Shown: positions 8,741-18,178 of the stretch, in pieces | Layout of the letters: every line of letters begins with the position of its first letter | Position numbering within the stretch: the first letter of the stretch is position 1 | From: Streptomyces sp. KL109B | GTDB lineage: Bacteria > Actinomycetota > Actinomycetes > Streptomycetales > Streptomycetaceae | Length of the DNA: 64,000 bases | Assembly: GCF_030766935.1 (NCBI RefSeq) | Contig: NZ_JASERL010000017.1 | Location: forward strand, 124,001-188,000 | Direction of reading: 5' to 3' | Notes under the pieces: generated by a model | Told to the model about the DNA's origin: nothing | What the model saw: the letters and a program-made list of their open reading frames with translations, nothing else | The model's database searches: none | Program-made: the position numbers and the translations under genes

Positions 8741-11022
8741 TCCGGCTCGCGCTCCGCCTCACCGTCGCGGGCGGCCGGGAGGCCCTGGTGCGGCTGACCG
8801 TCATCGCCGCCGCGGTCGCCGTGGGCGTCGCGCTGCTTCTGTCGACGCTCGCCGCCGTCGAGGCCACCCGCGGCCAGAACGACCGCAACGCCTGGCTGAA
8901 CACGGGCGGCCAGTTCACCCAGAGCAGGCACGCGCGGGCCGCCGACGCCGACCCGCTGTGGTGGCTGCTGCGCGCCGACCACTACGACGGCAGGCTCATC
9001 GGCCGCGTCGACGTCGCCGCCACCGGGCCCGAATCGCCCGTGCCGCCGGGCCTGCCCCGCCTCCCAGGCCCCGGCGAGTTCTACGTCTCCCCGGCCCTCG
9101 CCGCACTGCTGCGCGCCACGCCCGCCCAGGAGTTGGCCGACCGCTACCCGGGCCACCGGGCGGGCACGATCGGCAGGTCCGCGTTGCCGGGCCCCGACTC
9201 CCTGATCGTCGTGGTCGGACGCAGCCCCGGGGACCTCGCGGGGAAGGCGGGCGCCACGCGTGTCACCACCATCGAGACCCGCTCGCCCAGCCGCTGCAAC
9301 GGCCCGAACTGCGACGTCGCCGCCGGTATCGACGCCGACGGCATGGCGCTCATCCTCTCCGTGGTCGCCGTCGCCCTGATCTTCCCCGTGCTCATCCTCA
9401 CCGGCACGGCGAGCCGCCTCGCCGCCGCCCGGCGCGAACAGCGCTTCGCCGCGATGCGGCTCGTCGGCGCGACACCCGGGCAGGTGTCACTGATCGCCAC
9501 GATCGAGTCCGCGGTCGCCGCCGTCGCCGGTACGGCGATGGGCTTCGGCCTCTGGTACGCGCTGCGGCCCCTGGTGGCGCGCGCCGACCTGACCGGCACC
9601 CCGTTCTTCACCGAAGACATGTCGCTCGGCGTCGGCGAAGTGCTGCTCGTCGCCTTCGGTGTGCCGGTGGCGGCGGCGGTGGCGGCTCGGGTGGCGCTGC
9701 GCCGGGTGCGGGTCTCGCCGCTCGGTGTGACCCGCAGGGCCACGCCCCGGCCGCCGCGCGCCTGGCGGTTGATCCCGCTGGCGCTCGGCCTGGGACAGCT
9801 GTGGTGGGTCGTCGGACGGGTGCCCGAGGACACCGGCGGCCAGATCCTCGTCTTCGTCCCCGCCATGCTCGTCGTCCTCATCGGCCTCGTGTTCGCCGGG
9901 CCGTGGCTGACCATGGCCGGGGCCCGGCTGCTCGTCCGCTTCACCCGCCGGCCCGCGCTGCTCGTCGCCGGGCGGCGCCTCGCGGACGACCCGAAGGCCG
10001 GGTTCCGCGCGGTGAGCGGCCTGGTGCTCGCCCTGTGCGTCACCAGCACGGCCGTCGGGATCATCACGGCGGTGGTCGCGGAGAGCGGAGTGCCCGAGGA
10101 CAAGGCGGTGTTCGGCAGTTCGGTGGTCGCCGACTACGGCCGCCAGTTCAGGCACAAGCCCGCACCGCCGCCGCCCGCGCCACCCACCGCGACCCGCGCG
10201 CGGCTGGACTCCGTGCCCGGTGTCCGAGGCGTGCTGGTGATCCACACGAACCCGCTGCGCATCCCCGACCCCGTGGAACCGCGCCCGCCGAAGGGCCAGC
10301 CGCCGATCCTGGCCGGTCTCGTCTCCTGCGCCGAACTGGCCAGGATGCCCGCGCACAACAACTGCCGGGCAGGAGCCGAAGCCGCCGCGATCCCACCCGA
10401 CTTCTCGCACTTCGGGATGCGGGAGGACCGGGCCTGGCCCGCCGTCTGGCCTGCTGCGGACATCGGCGAACGGCGGCTGCGGACGCTCCCCGTGGAAGGG
10501 ATCATCGTGACGACCGACGGCTCGACGGCCGCGGTCGAACGTGTCCGTACGATCCTCGCCGCCGCCTACCCCGACGAACTGCCGCCGTACACCGTCGCCG
10601 AGGACTCCGCGCAGCGCTGGGCCGACATCGAGGGCTATCAGCAACTGGCCACCGTCGTTGTCGCGATGAGCTTCCCGATCGCCGGATGCGGCCTCGCCGT
10701 CTCCGTGGCCGGCGGGCTGGGCGAACGCAAGCGGCCCTTCGCCCTGCTGCGGCTGACCGGAGTGCCGCTGCGCACCCTGCGGCGCGTGGTGCTCCTGGAG
10801 AGCGCCGCGCCGCTGCTGATCGTCGCGGCGCTCGCCATCGGGACGGGCTTCCTGACGGCGCAGCTGTTCCTCCAGGCGCAGTACGGCTACTCGATCCGGC
10901 TCCCGGGCGCCGGTTACTACGGCATGACACTCGCCGGGATCGTCGTCTCACTCGCCGTCATCGCCTCTACGCTGCCGCTGTTGCGGCGGATCACGGAGCC
11001 GGAGACGGCACGCAACGACTGA
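8737..11022 (+). CDS. FtsX-like ABC permease
   Basis: A 761-aa membrane protein beginning at a GTG that overlaps the ATPase stop. One helix is at the N-terminus (residues 15-45), followed by a roughly 170-aa extracytoplasmic segment with a CNGPNC motif. Then come two FtsX blocks of three to four helices each, near 205-330 and 640-755, with further helices near 345-400 separating them from a second external domain. Length and layout match actinobacterial MacB-like permeases. Partner of the preceding ATPase; likely repressed by the PadR protein. Confidence 0.9.
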   Translation: MIRLALRLTVAGGREALVRLTVIAAAVAVGVALLLSTLAAVEATRGQNDRNAWLNTGGQFTQSRHARAADADPLWWLLRADHYDGRLIGRVDVAATGPESPVPPGLPRLPGPGEFYVSPALAALLRATPAQELADRYPGHRAGTIGRSALPGPDSLIVVVGRSPGDLAGKAGATRVTTIETRSPSRCNGPNCDVAAGIDADGMALILSVVAVALIFPVLILTGTASRLAAARREQRFAAMRLVGATPGQVSLIATIESAVAAVAGTAMGFGLWYALRPLVARADLTGTPFFTEDMSLGVGEVLLVAFGVPVAAAVAARVALRRVRVSPLGVTRRATPRPPRAWRLIPLALGLGQLWWVVGRVPEDTGGQILVFVPAMLVVLIGLVFAGPWLTMAGARLLVRFTRRPALLVAGRRLADDPKAGFRAVSGLVLALCVTSTAVGIITAVVAESGVPEDKAVFGSSVVADYGRQFRHKPAPPPPAPPTATRARLDSVPGVRGVLVIHTNPLRIPDPVEPRPPKGQPPILAGLVSCAELARMPAHNNCRAGAEAAAIPPDFSHFGMREDRAWPAVWPAADIGERRLRTLPVEGIIVTTDGSTAAVERVRTILAAAYPDELPPYTVAEDSAQRWADIEGYQQLATVVVAMSFPIAGCGLAVSVAGGLGERKRPFALLRLTGVPLRTLRRVVLLESAAPLLIVAALAIGTGFLTAQLFLQAQYGYSIRLPGAGYYGMTLAGIVVSLAVIASTLPLLRRITEPETARND

Positions 11023-11028
11023 CACCAC

Positions 11029-11053
11029 GGCGCCCCCACCAAAGGCGGGCGCC
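11029..11053. terminator. bidirectional terminator hairpin
   Basis: GGCGCCCCC with GGCGGGCGCC forms a stem with one mismatch around a short CA-rich loop, between the convergent permease and LysR genes. Confidence 0.6.
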
Positions 11054-11057
11054 GGCC

Positions 11058-11966
11058 TCACGCCCGCGTCGCGTCCACCAACGACTCCCGCATGAAGTCC
11101 ACCAGCCACCGCTGCGCCGGAGTCCGCGCGTGGGCGTGCCGCGCGTACACCGACACCTGCGCCGCCTCGACGTCGAAGGGCAGTTCCACGAGCCGTACGC
11201 GGTGATCCGCCGCGAACATCCGGCCCACCAACCGCGGTGCCATCGCCACGAGTTCACTGTCCTGCACCAGATACGGCAGCCCCGCGAAACGCGTCAACTC
11301 CAGGGCCACCCGGTGCAGCAGGCCGTGCGCCTCCAACGCGCGGCGCGGCCCGTCGTGCCCGGCGGGGCCCGAGACCGTGACATGCCGCTCGGCGCCGAGC
11401 GCCGCCAGGGACACGGCGGCGCCGCGCAACCGGGGATGGTCGCGCGCCACCACGGCGACGTACCCCTCGGAGAACAGCGGGATCCGCTCGACGCGCTGCG
11501 AGCCCAGTGGTGGCGAGGCGATGAACGCGTCGATCTCGCCGCGGCCCAACTGGTCCTCCGCGCCCCCGATGTCGAGTGGCCGCACACTCAGCGTCGCCCC
11601 CGGCGCCCGCCTCGGCAGCGCGGCCATCAGACGGGGCAGCAGGGCGACCTCCCCCAGATCGGACAGGCACACCGTGAACGCGGCGCGCGCCGTCGCCGGG
11701 TCGAAGGAGTGGGCGCCGCTCAGCGTCGTCTCGATCTCCGTGACGGCGCTGTGGAGCGGCTCGTACAGGGCGCGCGCCGTGGTCGTCGGCGCGAGGCCGG
11801 CGCCGGTGCGGCGGAAGAGTTCGTCGCCGAAGCGGCGGCGCAGCTTCTGCAGCCCGTAGCTGACGGTCGGCTGGGTCACGTGCAGGGCCTCGGCGGTCGC
11901 CGTGACGCTACGGGTCTCGTAGAGCAGCACGAAGGTCCGTATGAGGTTGAGGTCGAAGTCCCGCAC
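11058..11966 (-). CDS. LysR family regulator
   Basis: A 302-aa LysR-type regulator. The N-terminal helix-turn-helix is FDLNLIRTFVLLYETRSVTATAEALHVTQPTVSYGLQKLRRRF in outline; a substrate-binding domain follows. The GTG at 11966 has GGGAG 6 nt upstream. An in-frame ATG at 12044 lies 7 nt after a GATAAT hexamer, but the extra 26 codons use rare AGG, ATT and GGA, so I read that stretch as a leader. It diverges from the benzoylformate decarboxylase operon and is the likely activator, responding to an aromatic acid. Confidence 0.88.
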   Translation of the reverse strand: MRDFDLNLIRTFVLLYETRSVTATAEALHVTQPTVSYGLQKLRRRFGDELFRRTGAGLAPTTTARALYEPLHSAVTEIETTLSGAHSFDPATARAAFTVCLSDLGEVALLPRLMAALPRRAPGATLSVRPLDIGGAEDQLGRGEIDAFIASPPLGSQRVERIPLFSEGYVAVVARDHPRLRGAAVSLAALGAERHVTVSGPAGHDGPRRALEAHGLLHRVALELTRFAGLPYLVQDSELVAMAPRLVGRMFAADHRVRLVELPFDVEAAQVSVYARHAHARTPAQRWLVDFMRESLVDATRA

Positions 11967-12156
11967 GATCGGCTCCCGTCCAATGCCGTCCAGTCCCGGC
12001 CCGTCAGGGCCCGACCCGACCCGGCCCCTCAGGGCCCTGTCCATGGCTCGCATTATCGAACCTGTCTATGACGTGGGTAGGCAACATTGATTGGAGCACG
12101 GTCCGCTTTATTTCTAGGCTCAACCACATCACCCCCGGTCAAGGAGGAGTTCGCGC
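11967..12156. promoter_or_regulatory. divergent LysR/decarboxylase control region
   Basis: A possible -10 (GATAAT, minus strand, 12057-12052) serves the LysR gene. The AT-richer stretch near 12054-12120, including ATTATCGAACCTGTCTAT, is where LysR half-sites would be expected. No single T-N11-A site stands out. AGGAGG lies 9 nt before the decarboxylase ATG. Confidence 0.45.
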
Positions 12157-13740
12157 ATGCCGACCGCACGCCGGATCGCCCACGCGTTCCTGGAGCGCCA
12201 GGGCCTGACCACGATCTTCGGGAACCCGGGCTCCAACGAACTGCCCTTCCTGGCCGGGCTCCCCGACTCCTTCCGCTACGTCCTCGGCCTGCACGAAGGC
12301 GTCGTCGTCGGCATGGCCGACGGATACGCCCAGGTCACCGGCCGCCCCGTGTTCGTCAACCTGCACGCCGCAGCCGGTTCCGGCAACGCCATGGGCGCGC
12401 TCACCAACGCCGTGTACGCGCGCTCGCCGCTGGTGCTCACGGCGGGCCAGCAGGTGCGCTCCGCCGTCGGCATGGAGGCGATGCTCGCCAACGTGGACGC
12501 CCCACAGCTGATGCGCCCCCTCGTCGGCCACTCCGCCGAACCGGCCTGCGCCGCCGACGTCCCGCGCGCCCTCGCCCACGCCGTCTTCGAAGCCGAGCTG
12601 CGGCGCGGGCCGAGCTATCTCTCCGTGCCGTACGACGACTGGGACGCCGAGCTCGACCCGCACACCTCCGACATCCTCGAACGCCGGGTGCGGCGCGGCC
12701 TCGCCCCCGACGAGGCGCAACTCGACGACCTCGTACGGGAAGTGGGAGCCGCCCACAACCCCGTGCTCGTACTCGGCGGTGACATCGACGCCGCCGGGCT
12801 CTTCGACCGGGCCGTGGCCTGCGCCGAACACCTCGACGTGCCGGTGTGGGTGGCGCCCTCGCCGCACCGCCTCCCGTTCCCCAACCGGCACCCGCTGCTG
12901 CGCGGCGTGCTGCCCGCCGGAATCGGTTCGGTGTCGTCGGCGCTGGCCGGTCACGACCTCGTCCTCGCCGTCGGCGCGCCCGTCTTCCGCTACCACCAGC
13001 ACGTGCCGGGCCCGTACCTCCCCGAAGGCGCCCGGCTCGTCCAGGTCACCGACGACCCGGGCGCGGCGGCCCGCGCCCCGATGGGGGAGGCGCTCGTCGC
13101 CGACCCCGGCCCGGTGCTCACCGCACTCCTGACGCGTCTGCCTCAACGTACAAGCAGGACAAGGGAGTTCACCGCTCCGCCCGAGCCCGCCACCGCCCCC
13201 GGTGACACTCTGCACCCCGAAGAGGTCTTCGCCGCGCTCCGCGACACCCAGCCGCCCGACACCCGCTATGTCGTCGAGTCGACGTCCACCAACTCCGCAT
13301 GGTGGCGCCAGATGGACCTGCGGCGCCCCGGCTCCTACTTCTTCCCGGCCTCCGGCGGCCTCGGCTTCGGGCTGCCCGCCGCCGTCGGCGCGGCCATGGG
13401 AGACCCGGACCGGCCGGTCGTCGCGGTCGTCGGCGACGGCTCCGCCAACTACGGCATCACCGCGCTGTGGTCCGCCGCCCACTACCGGATCCCGGTCACC
13501 TTCCTGATCCTGCGCAACGGCACGTACGGCGCGCTGCGCTGGTTCGGGACGCTCCTCGACACACCTGACGTGCCGGGCACCGAGATTCCCGGCATCGACT
13601 TCACCGCGCTCGCCGCGGGCTACGGGGTGCCCGCCACCACCGTCACCGAACTCGCCGATCTGCGCGAGCAGTTGAAGAATCCCGCGACCGACGGGCCCCG
13701 CCTCGTCCAGGTCGACACCCACCGCACCACACCGGAGTGA
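12157..13740 (+). CDS. mdlC: benzoylformate decarboxylase
   Basis: A 527-aa thiamine-diphosphate enzyme that decarboxylates benzoylformate (phenylglyoxylate) to benzaldehyde. The key residues keep the numbering of the Pseudomonas putida enzyme: Ser26 in NPGSNELPF, Glu47 in LHEGVV, His70 in NLHAAAGSGNAMG, and His280/His282 in FRYHQHVPG. The ThDP motif GDGSANYGITALWSAAHY is intact. It is joined to an aldehyde dehydrogenase (GGAG before a close ATG), which would oxidise the product. Substituted arylglyoxylates such as vanilloylformate are equally possible substrates. No mandelate dehydrogenase is present in the window. Confidence 0.92.
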   Translation: MPTARRIAHAFLERQGLTTIFGNPGSNELPFLAGLPDSFRYVLGLHEGVVVGMADGYAQVTGRPVFVNLHAAAGSGNAMGALTNAVYARSPLVLTAGQQVRSAVGMEAMLANVDAPQLMRPLVGHSAEPACAADVPRALAHAVFEAELRRGPSYLSVPYDDWDAELDPHTSDILERRVRRGLAPDEAQLDDLVREVGAAHNPVLVLGGDIDAAGLFDRAVACAEHLDVPVWVAPSPHRLPFPNRHPLLRGVLPAGIGSVSSALAGHDLVLAVGAPVFRYHQHVPGPYLPEGARLVQVTDDPGAAARAPMGEALVADPGPVLTALLTRLPQRTSRTREFTAPPEPATAPGDTLHPEEVFAALRDTQPPDTRYVVESTSTNSAWWRQMDLRRPGSYFFPASGGLGFGLPAAVGAAMGDPDRPVVAVVGDGSANYGITALWSAAHYRIPVTFLILRNGTYGALRWFGTLLDTPDVPGTEIPGIDFTALAAGYGVPATTVTELADLREQLKNPATDGPRLVQVDTHRTTPE

Positions 13741-13742
13741 AC

Positions 13743-15200
13743 ATGGCTCTCCTCGAGAACCCGATATGGCACGACCGCATCCACCTCGACGGCTGGACCG
13801 AGGGCTCCGGAGGTACCTCCCGCGTCGTCGAACCCGCCACCGGGAACCGGCTCGCGAACATCGGCAGCGCCACCCCTGACGATGTCTCCCGCGCCGCCGC
13901 CCGCGCCGCCGAGGCGCAGAAGGAGTGGGCCCGCACCTCGCCCGCCGAGCGCGCCGCCGTGCTGCGCAGGGCCGGTGACCTGTTCGCCGAGCACGCCGAG
14001 GAGATCAAGGACTGGATCGTCCGCGAGGCCGGATCGACCCGCCCGAAGGCCACCGTCGAGACCGACTTCGCCGCCGCCGAGTGCTACGAGGACGCGGCGC
14101 TGCCCGCGCACCCGCTCGGCGACGTGCTCAGCAGCGGCGAGCCCCGCTGGTCGTTCGCGCGCCGCGTCCCCGCGGGCGTCGTCTCCGTCATCGCGCCGTT
14201 CAACTTCCCGCTGATCCTCGGCATCCGCTCCGTGGCACCCGCCCTCGCGCTCGGCAACGCTGTGCTGTTGAAGCCGGACCCGCGGACCGCCGTGTGCGGT
14301 GGTGTCACCATCGTCCGGATCTTCGAGGAGGCGGGGCTGCCCGAGGGACTCCTTCACCTGCTGCCCGGCGACGCGAGCGTCGGCGCCGCCGTCGTCGAGG
14401 CCCCCGAGGTGTCCGTCGTCTCCTTCACCGGCTCAACTGCCGCTGGACGCAAGGTCGGTGAGTCCGCCGCCCGCAACCTCAAGAAGGTCCACCTCGAACT
14501 CGGCGGCAACAACGCCCTCGTCGTCCTCCCCGGCGCCGACCTCCCCGCCGCCGCCTCGGCCGGCGCCTTCGGTTCGTACCTCCACCAGGGCCAGATCTGC
14601 ATGGCGACCGGACGCCACCTCGTCCACGAGTCGCAGGCAGAGGAATACGTGGCGCTGCTCGCCGAGAAGGCCGCGGCGCTGCCCGTCGGGGACCCCGCGC
14701 TCGGTGACGTGGCGCTCGGCCCGATCATCGACGGCCGCCAACTCGCCCACATCGACCAGGTGGTGACCGACAGCGTCGCCGCGGGCGCGAAGATCGCCGC
14801 CGGTGGCAAGGCCGACGCCCCGTACTACCCGGCGACCGTCCTCACCGGCCTCGACGACGACACCCCCGCTTGGCGCGAGGAGATCTTCGGACCCGTCGCC
14901 CCCGTGCGTACGTACCGCGACCTCGAAGAGGCCGCCCGCATCGTCAACGACTCGCCGTACGGACTGTCCGTCGGCATCCTCGGCGACGTCGGCGCCGCCA
15001 TGACCCTCGCCGACCAGCTGCACTCCGGGAAGGTGCACATCAACGAACAGACCGTCATGGACGAGCCCGGCGCGCCCTTCGGCGGCGTCGGCGACTCCGG
15101 AAACGGATCCCGGTTCGGCGGCGCGCAGGCCAATATCGAGGCGTTCACCGAGACGCAGTGGGTGACCGTGCGCCCGCGGATCGCGCCGTACCCCTTCTGA
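13743..15200 (+). CDS. aromatic aldehyde dehydrogenase (benzaldehyde/vanillin type)
   Basis: A 485-aa NAD(P)-dependent aldehyde dehydrogenase. Catalytic Cys286 is in HQGQICMATG, Glu252 in LELGGNNALVV, with NFPLILG and EEIFGPVAPV as expected of the benzaldehyde/vanillin dehydrogenase branch. GGAG ends 5 nt before the ATG at 13743; a GTG at 13737 overlaps the previous stop but is less well placed. It should oxidise the aldehyde from the decarboxylase to benzoate, vanillate or another aromatic acid. Confidence 0.92.
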   Translation: MALLENPIWHDRIHLDGWTEGSGGTSRVVEPATGNRLANIGSATPDDVSRAAARAAEAQKEWARTSPAERAAVLRRAGDLFAEHAEEIKDWIVREAGSTRPKATVETDFAAAECYEDAALPAHPLGDVLSSGEPRWSFARRVPAGVVSVIAPFNFPLILGIRSVAPALALGNAVLLKPDPRTAVCGGVTIVRIFEEAGLPEGLLHLLPGDASVGAAVVEAPEVSVVSFTGSTAAGRKVGESAARNLKKVHLELGGNNALVVLPGADLPAAASAGAFGSYLHQGQICMATGRHLVHESQAEEYVALLAEKAAALPVGDPALGDVALGPIIDGRQLAHIDQVVTDSVAAGAKIAAGGKADAPYYPATVLTGLDDDTPAWREEIFGPVAPVRTYRDLEEAARIVNDSPYGLSVGILGDVGAAMTLADQLHSGKVHINEQTVMDEPGAPFGGVGDSGNGSRFGGAQANIEAFTETQWVTVRPRIAPYPF

Positions 15201-15284
15201 TCCCCGAGCCCCTGTTGATGACCCCCGTCCCCTAGGAGCAGCGCGTCCCCGTCCCCATCCGCTCGTTCGGCAAGGAGTACGGCA

Positions 15285-16511
15285 ATGACGACGTCTCCCA
15301 CGCGGTCGGTCAGCACAGCGGTGCTGTGCTGGCTGACCGTCCTGCTGGAGGGATACGACCTGGTGGCGCTCGGTGCCACCATCCCCACCCTGCTCAAGAC
15401 GCACCACCTCGGTTTCACCGCCGCCGATGCCACCGCCGTCGCCACCGTGTCCCTGATCGGGGTCGCGGTCGGCGCGGCGGGGCTCGGCCCGCTCACCGAC
15501 CGGTTCGGGCGGCGCGGCATGCTCATCGGATCCGTGCTGCTGTTCTCCGTGTTCACGCTGGTGACACCGCTCGCCCCGAACGTCGCCGTGTTCGGAGTGC
15601 TGCGCTTCCTCGCCGGGCTCGGCCTCGGCGCGTGCATGCCGGTCGCCCTGACCGTCATGTCGGAGAACCTCCCCGAACGCCGCCGCGCCAGCGCCAGCAC
15701 CTTCACCATGACCGGCTACCACGTCGGCGCCGTCCTCACCTCCGTGCTCGCCCTCGCCGTCGCCGACGACTGGCACTGGCTGTTCTACGGCGGGGGAGTC
15801 GCGGGCCTCCTCGTCGTGCCGCTGATGTGGTGGAAGCTCCCGGAGTCCGCCGCGTACCTCGCCGCCAAGCGACAGCCCGAGGCCGAGCGCATCGGCATGC
15901 GCGATCTGCTCGGACCGCGCATCCGCCGCACCACCCTCGCCGTGTGGGGCGGCTCCTTCATGGGCCTGCTGCTCGTCTACGGGCTCAACACCTGGCTGCC
16001 CCAACTCATGCGCAGCGCCGGCTATCCCATCTCCCGCTCCATCGCGCTGCTGCTCGTCCTGAACATCGGCGCCGTCATCGGGCTCGTCGTCGCGGGCGTC
16101 GTCGCCGACAAGTACGGCATCCGGCGCGTGGCCCGGATCTGGTTCGCGGCGGGCGCCGTACTGCTCGCCGTGCTGAGCCTGCGCATCGACAGCAGCCTGC
16201 TGTTGAACGCGCTCGTCCTGCTCACCGGCGTCTTCGTGTTCTCCGCGCAGGTCCTCATCTACGGATACGTGGCCCACGTCTTCCCGGCCCGCACCCGCGG
16301 CACCGCACTCGGCCTCGCATCCGCGGTCGGCCGACTCGGCTCCATCACCGGCCCCTTCGTCACCGGAGCCCTGGTCACGGCGGGCATCGCGCACCCGTGG
16401 GGCTTCTGGTTCTTCGCGGGCGTCGCGGCGCTCGGGTTCGCCGCGATGCTGCTGCTGACCGCGCCGACGCTGGAGCGGGACCGGGCGGCGGACGTGGCGT
16501 TCACCGGCTGA
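15285..16511 (+). CDS. aromatic acid:H+ symporter (MFS, AAHS family)
   Basis: A 408-aa transporter with about 12 membrane helices. The first helix has the LLEGYDLVALGATIP motif of BenK/PcaK-type symporters, the 2-3 loop has GPLTDRFGRRG, and the 8-9 loop has VVADKYGIRR. GGAG precedes the ATG. It follows the aldehyde dehydrogenase by 84 nt and probably belongs to the same operon, importing the aromatic acid or arylglyoxylate. Confidence 0.9.
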   Translation: MTTSPTRSVSTAVLCWLTVLLEGYDLVALGATIPTLLKTHHLGFTAADATAVATVSLIGVAVGAAGLGPLTDRFGRRGMLIGSVLLFSVFTLVTPLAPNVAVFGVLRFLAGLGLGACMPVALTVMSENLPERRRASASTFTMTGYHVGAVLTSVLALAVADDWHWLFYGGGVAGLLVVPLMWWKLPESAAYLAAKRQPEAERIGMRDLLGPRIRRTTLAVWGGSFMGLLLVYGLNTWLPQLMRSAGYPISRSIALLLVLNIGAVIGLVVAGVVADKYGIRRVARIWFAAGAVLLAVLSLRIDSSLLLNALVLLTGVFVFSAQVLIYGYVAHVFPARTRGTALGLASAVGRLGSITGPFVTGALVTAGIAHPWGFWFFAGVAALGFAAMLLLTAPTLERDRAADVAFTG

Positions 16512-16550
16512 GCTTCCGCGGAAAGGGCGGGGGCGGACGCGGGCCGGCCG

Positions 16551-16569
16551 TTGAGTTAGGGTTACCTAA
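16551..16569 (+). promoter_or_regulatory. candidate iron box (IdeR/DmdR)
   Basis: The 19-mer TTGAGTTAGGGTTACCTAA matches the actinobacterial iron-box consensus TTAGGTTAGGCTAACCTAA at 15 of 19 positions and contains the perfect repeat GTTAGG-N4-CCTAAC. It lies 53 nt before the exporter start. Confidence 0.65.
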
Positions 16570-16621
16570 CCAGCGGGGAGGTTCCCGTGTCCTCCGCCTG
16601 TCCTGCCCAGAAGGAGCCCGC

Positions 16622-18178
16622 ATGACGGCGACGTCCGCCGCCGAGCAGCCGACCGCCCCCACCCCCGCCACGACCCTCGCCCGGCCGAGGGACCCGCGCC
16701 GCTGGCTGATCCTCGGCGTCATCTGCCTCGCCCAACTCGTCGTCATCCTCGACAACACGATCCTCAACGTCGCCGTCCCCACCCTCACCGACGACCTCGG
16801 CGCGGGCACGGCCGACGTCCAGTGGATCATCAACGCGTACGTGCTCGTGCAGGCGGGACTGCTGCTCGCGGCCGGGGCCGCCGCCGACCGCTACGGCCGC
16901 AAGAAGCTGCTCCTGACTGGTCTCGTGCTGTTCGGCGGCGGCTCGCTCGCCGCCGGACTCGCCCACAGCACCGGCCAGTTGATCGCCGCGCGCGCCGGCA
17001 TGGGCGTCGGCGGCGCCCTCCTGCTCACCACCACCCTCGCCGTCGCCGTGCAGGTCTTCGACGACGACGAACGGGTCCGCGCCATCGGTGTGTGGGCCGC
17101 CGTCAACGCCCTCGGCTTCGCGGCGGGCCCGCTGGTCGGCGGCGTCCTGCTCGCCCACTTCTGGTGGGGCTCCCTCTTCCTCGTCAACCTGCCCGTCGTC
17201 CTCCTCGGCCTGTGCGCGGTCAGCGTCCTCGTGCCGGAGAGCCGCGCCGAACAGAGCCACCGCCCCGATGTGCTGGGCGCGTTGCTGTCGATCGTCGCGA
17301 TGACCGCGCTCGTCTACGCCGTCGTGTCCGGGCCCGACCACGGCTGGTCGTCCCCGTACGTGCTCGCGGGCGCGGGGCTCGGGGTGTGCGCGCTGGTCGG
17401 GTTCGTGCTGTGGGAGCGGCGCGTCGCCGACCCCATGCTCGACATGAGCTTCTTCCGCAACCGCACCTTCACCGGGGCCGTCATCGGCGCCGTACTCATC
17501 ACCTTCGGCAGCGGGGGAGCGCTGTTCCTGCTCACGCAGCAGCTCCAATTCGTCCTCGGATACGGGCCGTTGGAGGCGGGCCTGCGCACGGCGCCGTTCG
17601 CGCTGACCGTGGTGCTGCTCAACTTCACCGGCCTGTCCGCCCGGTTGAGCAAGCGCCTCGGCATCCCGGGCGCCGTCGCCGTCGGCATGACCCTGCTCGC
17701 CTGCGGCCTCGCCGCCGTGGCGCTCGCCGGACATGTCGTGGACGGATACGGGGGGCTGCTCGCCGGGCTCGTCCTCATGGGCCTCGGCTGCGCGTTCGCC
17801 AACCCGGCGATGGCCGTCGCCGTGATGGGCTCCATCCCGCGCGACAAGGCGGGCGCGGGCGCCGGGATCCAGGGCACCGTCACCGAGTTCGGCAGCGGCC
17901 TCGGCGTCGCCGTCCTCGGCGCCGTGCTCAGCGCCCGCTTCTCGGCGCTCGTGCCGGTGACCGCGGCCTCCCTGCCCGCCGCCCTCGCCGCCACCGACTC
18001 GGCGGCCGAACGCCACACGGTGACGCGGGCGTTCGGCTCCGCCGTCGAGACCGGTCAACTGGTGGGCGCGGCGGCCGTGTTGACCGGTGGACTGGTGGCG
18101 GCGGTGCTGCTCCGGCGGGCGGAGCAGGCGACGACACACCAGGAGCAGGCGTCGGCGGCCGTCACAGATCCAGCGTGA
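16622..18178 (+). CDS. DHA2-family MFS exporter (EmrB/QacA type)
   Basis: A 518-aa transporter with about 14 membrane helices. The helix-1 motif LVVILDNTILNVAVPTL and loop AADRYGRKK mark the DHA2 drug:H+ antiporters. AAGGAG lies 5 nt before the ATG at 16622. It interrupts the aromatic block and has its own promoter with an iron-box-like sequence, so export of a siderophore or an iron-linked compound is more likely than a role in aromatic catabolism. Its last 17 bases overlap the convergent VanB-type gene. Substrate unknown. Confidence 0.9.
   Translation: MTATSAAEQPTAPTPATTLARPRDPRRWLILGVICLAQLVVILDNTILNVAVPTLTDDLGAGTADVQWIINAYVLVQAGLLLAAGAAADRYGRKKLLLTGLVLFGGGSLAAGLAHSTGQLIAARAGMGVGGALLLTTTLAVAVQVFDDDERVRAIGVWAAVNALGFAAGPLVGGVLLAHFWWGSLFLVNLPVVLLGLCAVSVLVPESRAEQSHRPDVLGALLSIVAMTALVYAVVSGPDHGWSSPYVLAGAGLGVCALVGFVLWERRVADPMLDMSFFRNRTFTGAVIGAVLITFGSGGALFLLTQQLQFVLGYGPLEAGLRTAPFALTVVLLNFTGLSARLSKRLGIPGAVAVGMTLLACGLAAVALAGHVVDGYGGLLAGLVLMGLGCAFANPAMAVAVMGSIPRDKAGAGAGIQGTVTEFGSGLGVAVLGAVLSARFSALVPVTAASLPAALAATDSAAERHTVTRAFGSAVETGQLVGAAAVLTGGLVAAVLLRRAEQATTHQEQASAAVTDPA

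Noticed and set aside
12044..12044. Leaderless upstream start for the LysR gene
   Set aside because: GATAAT is 7 nt before this ATG, but there is no -35, and the extra codons include rare AGG, ATT and GGA. The GTG at 11966 with GGGAG is better.
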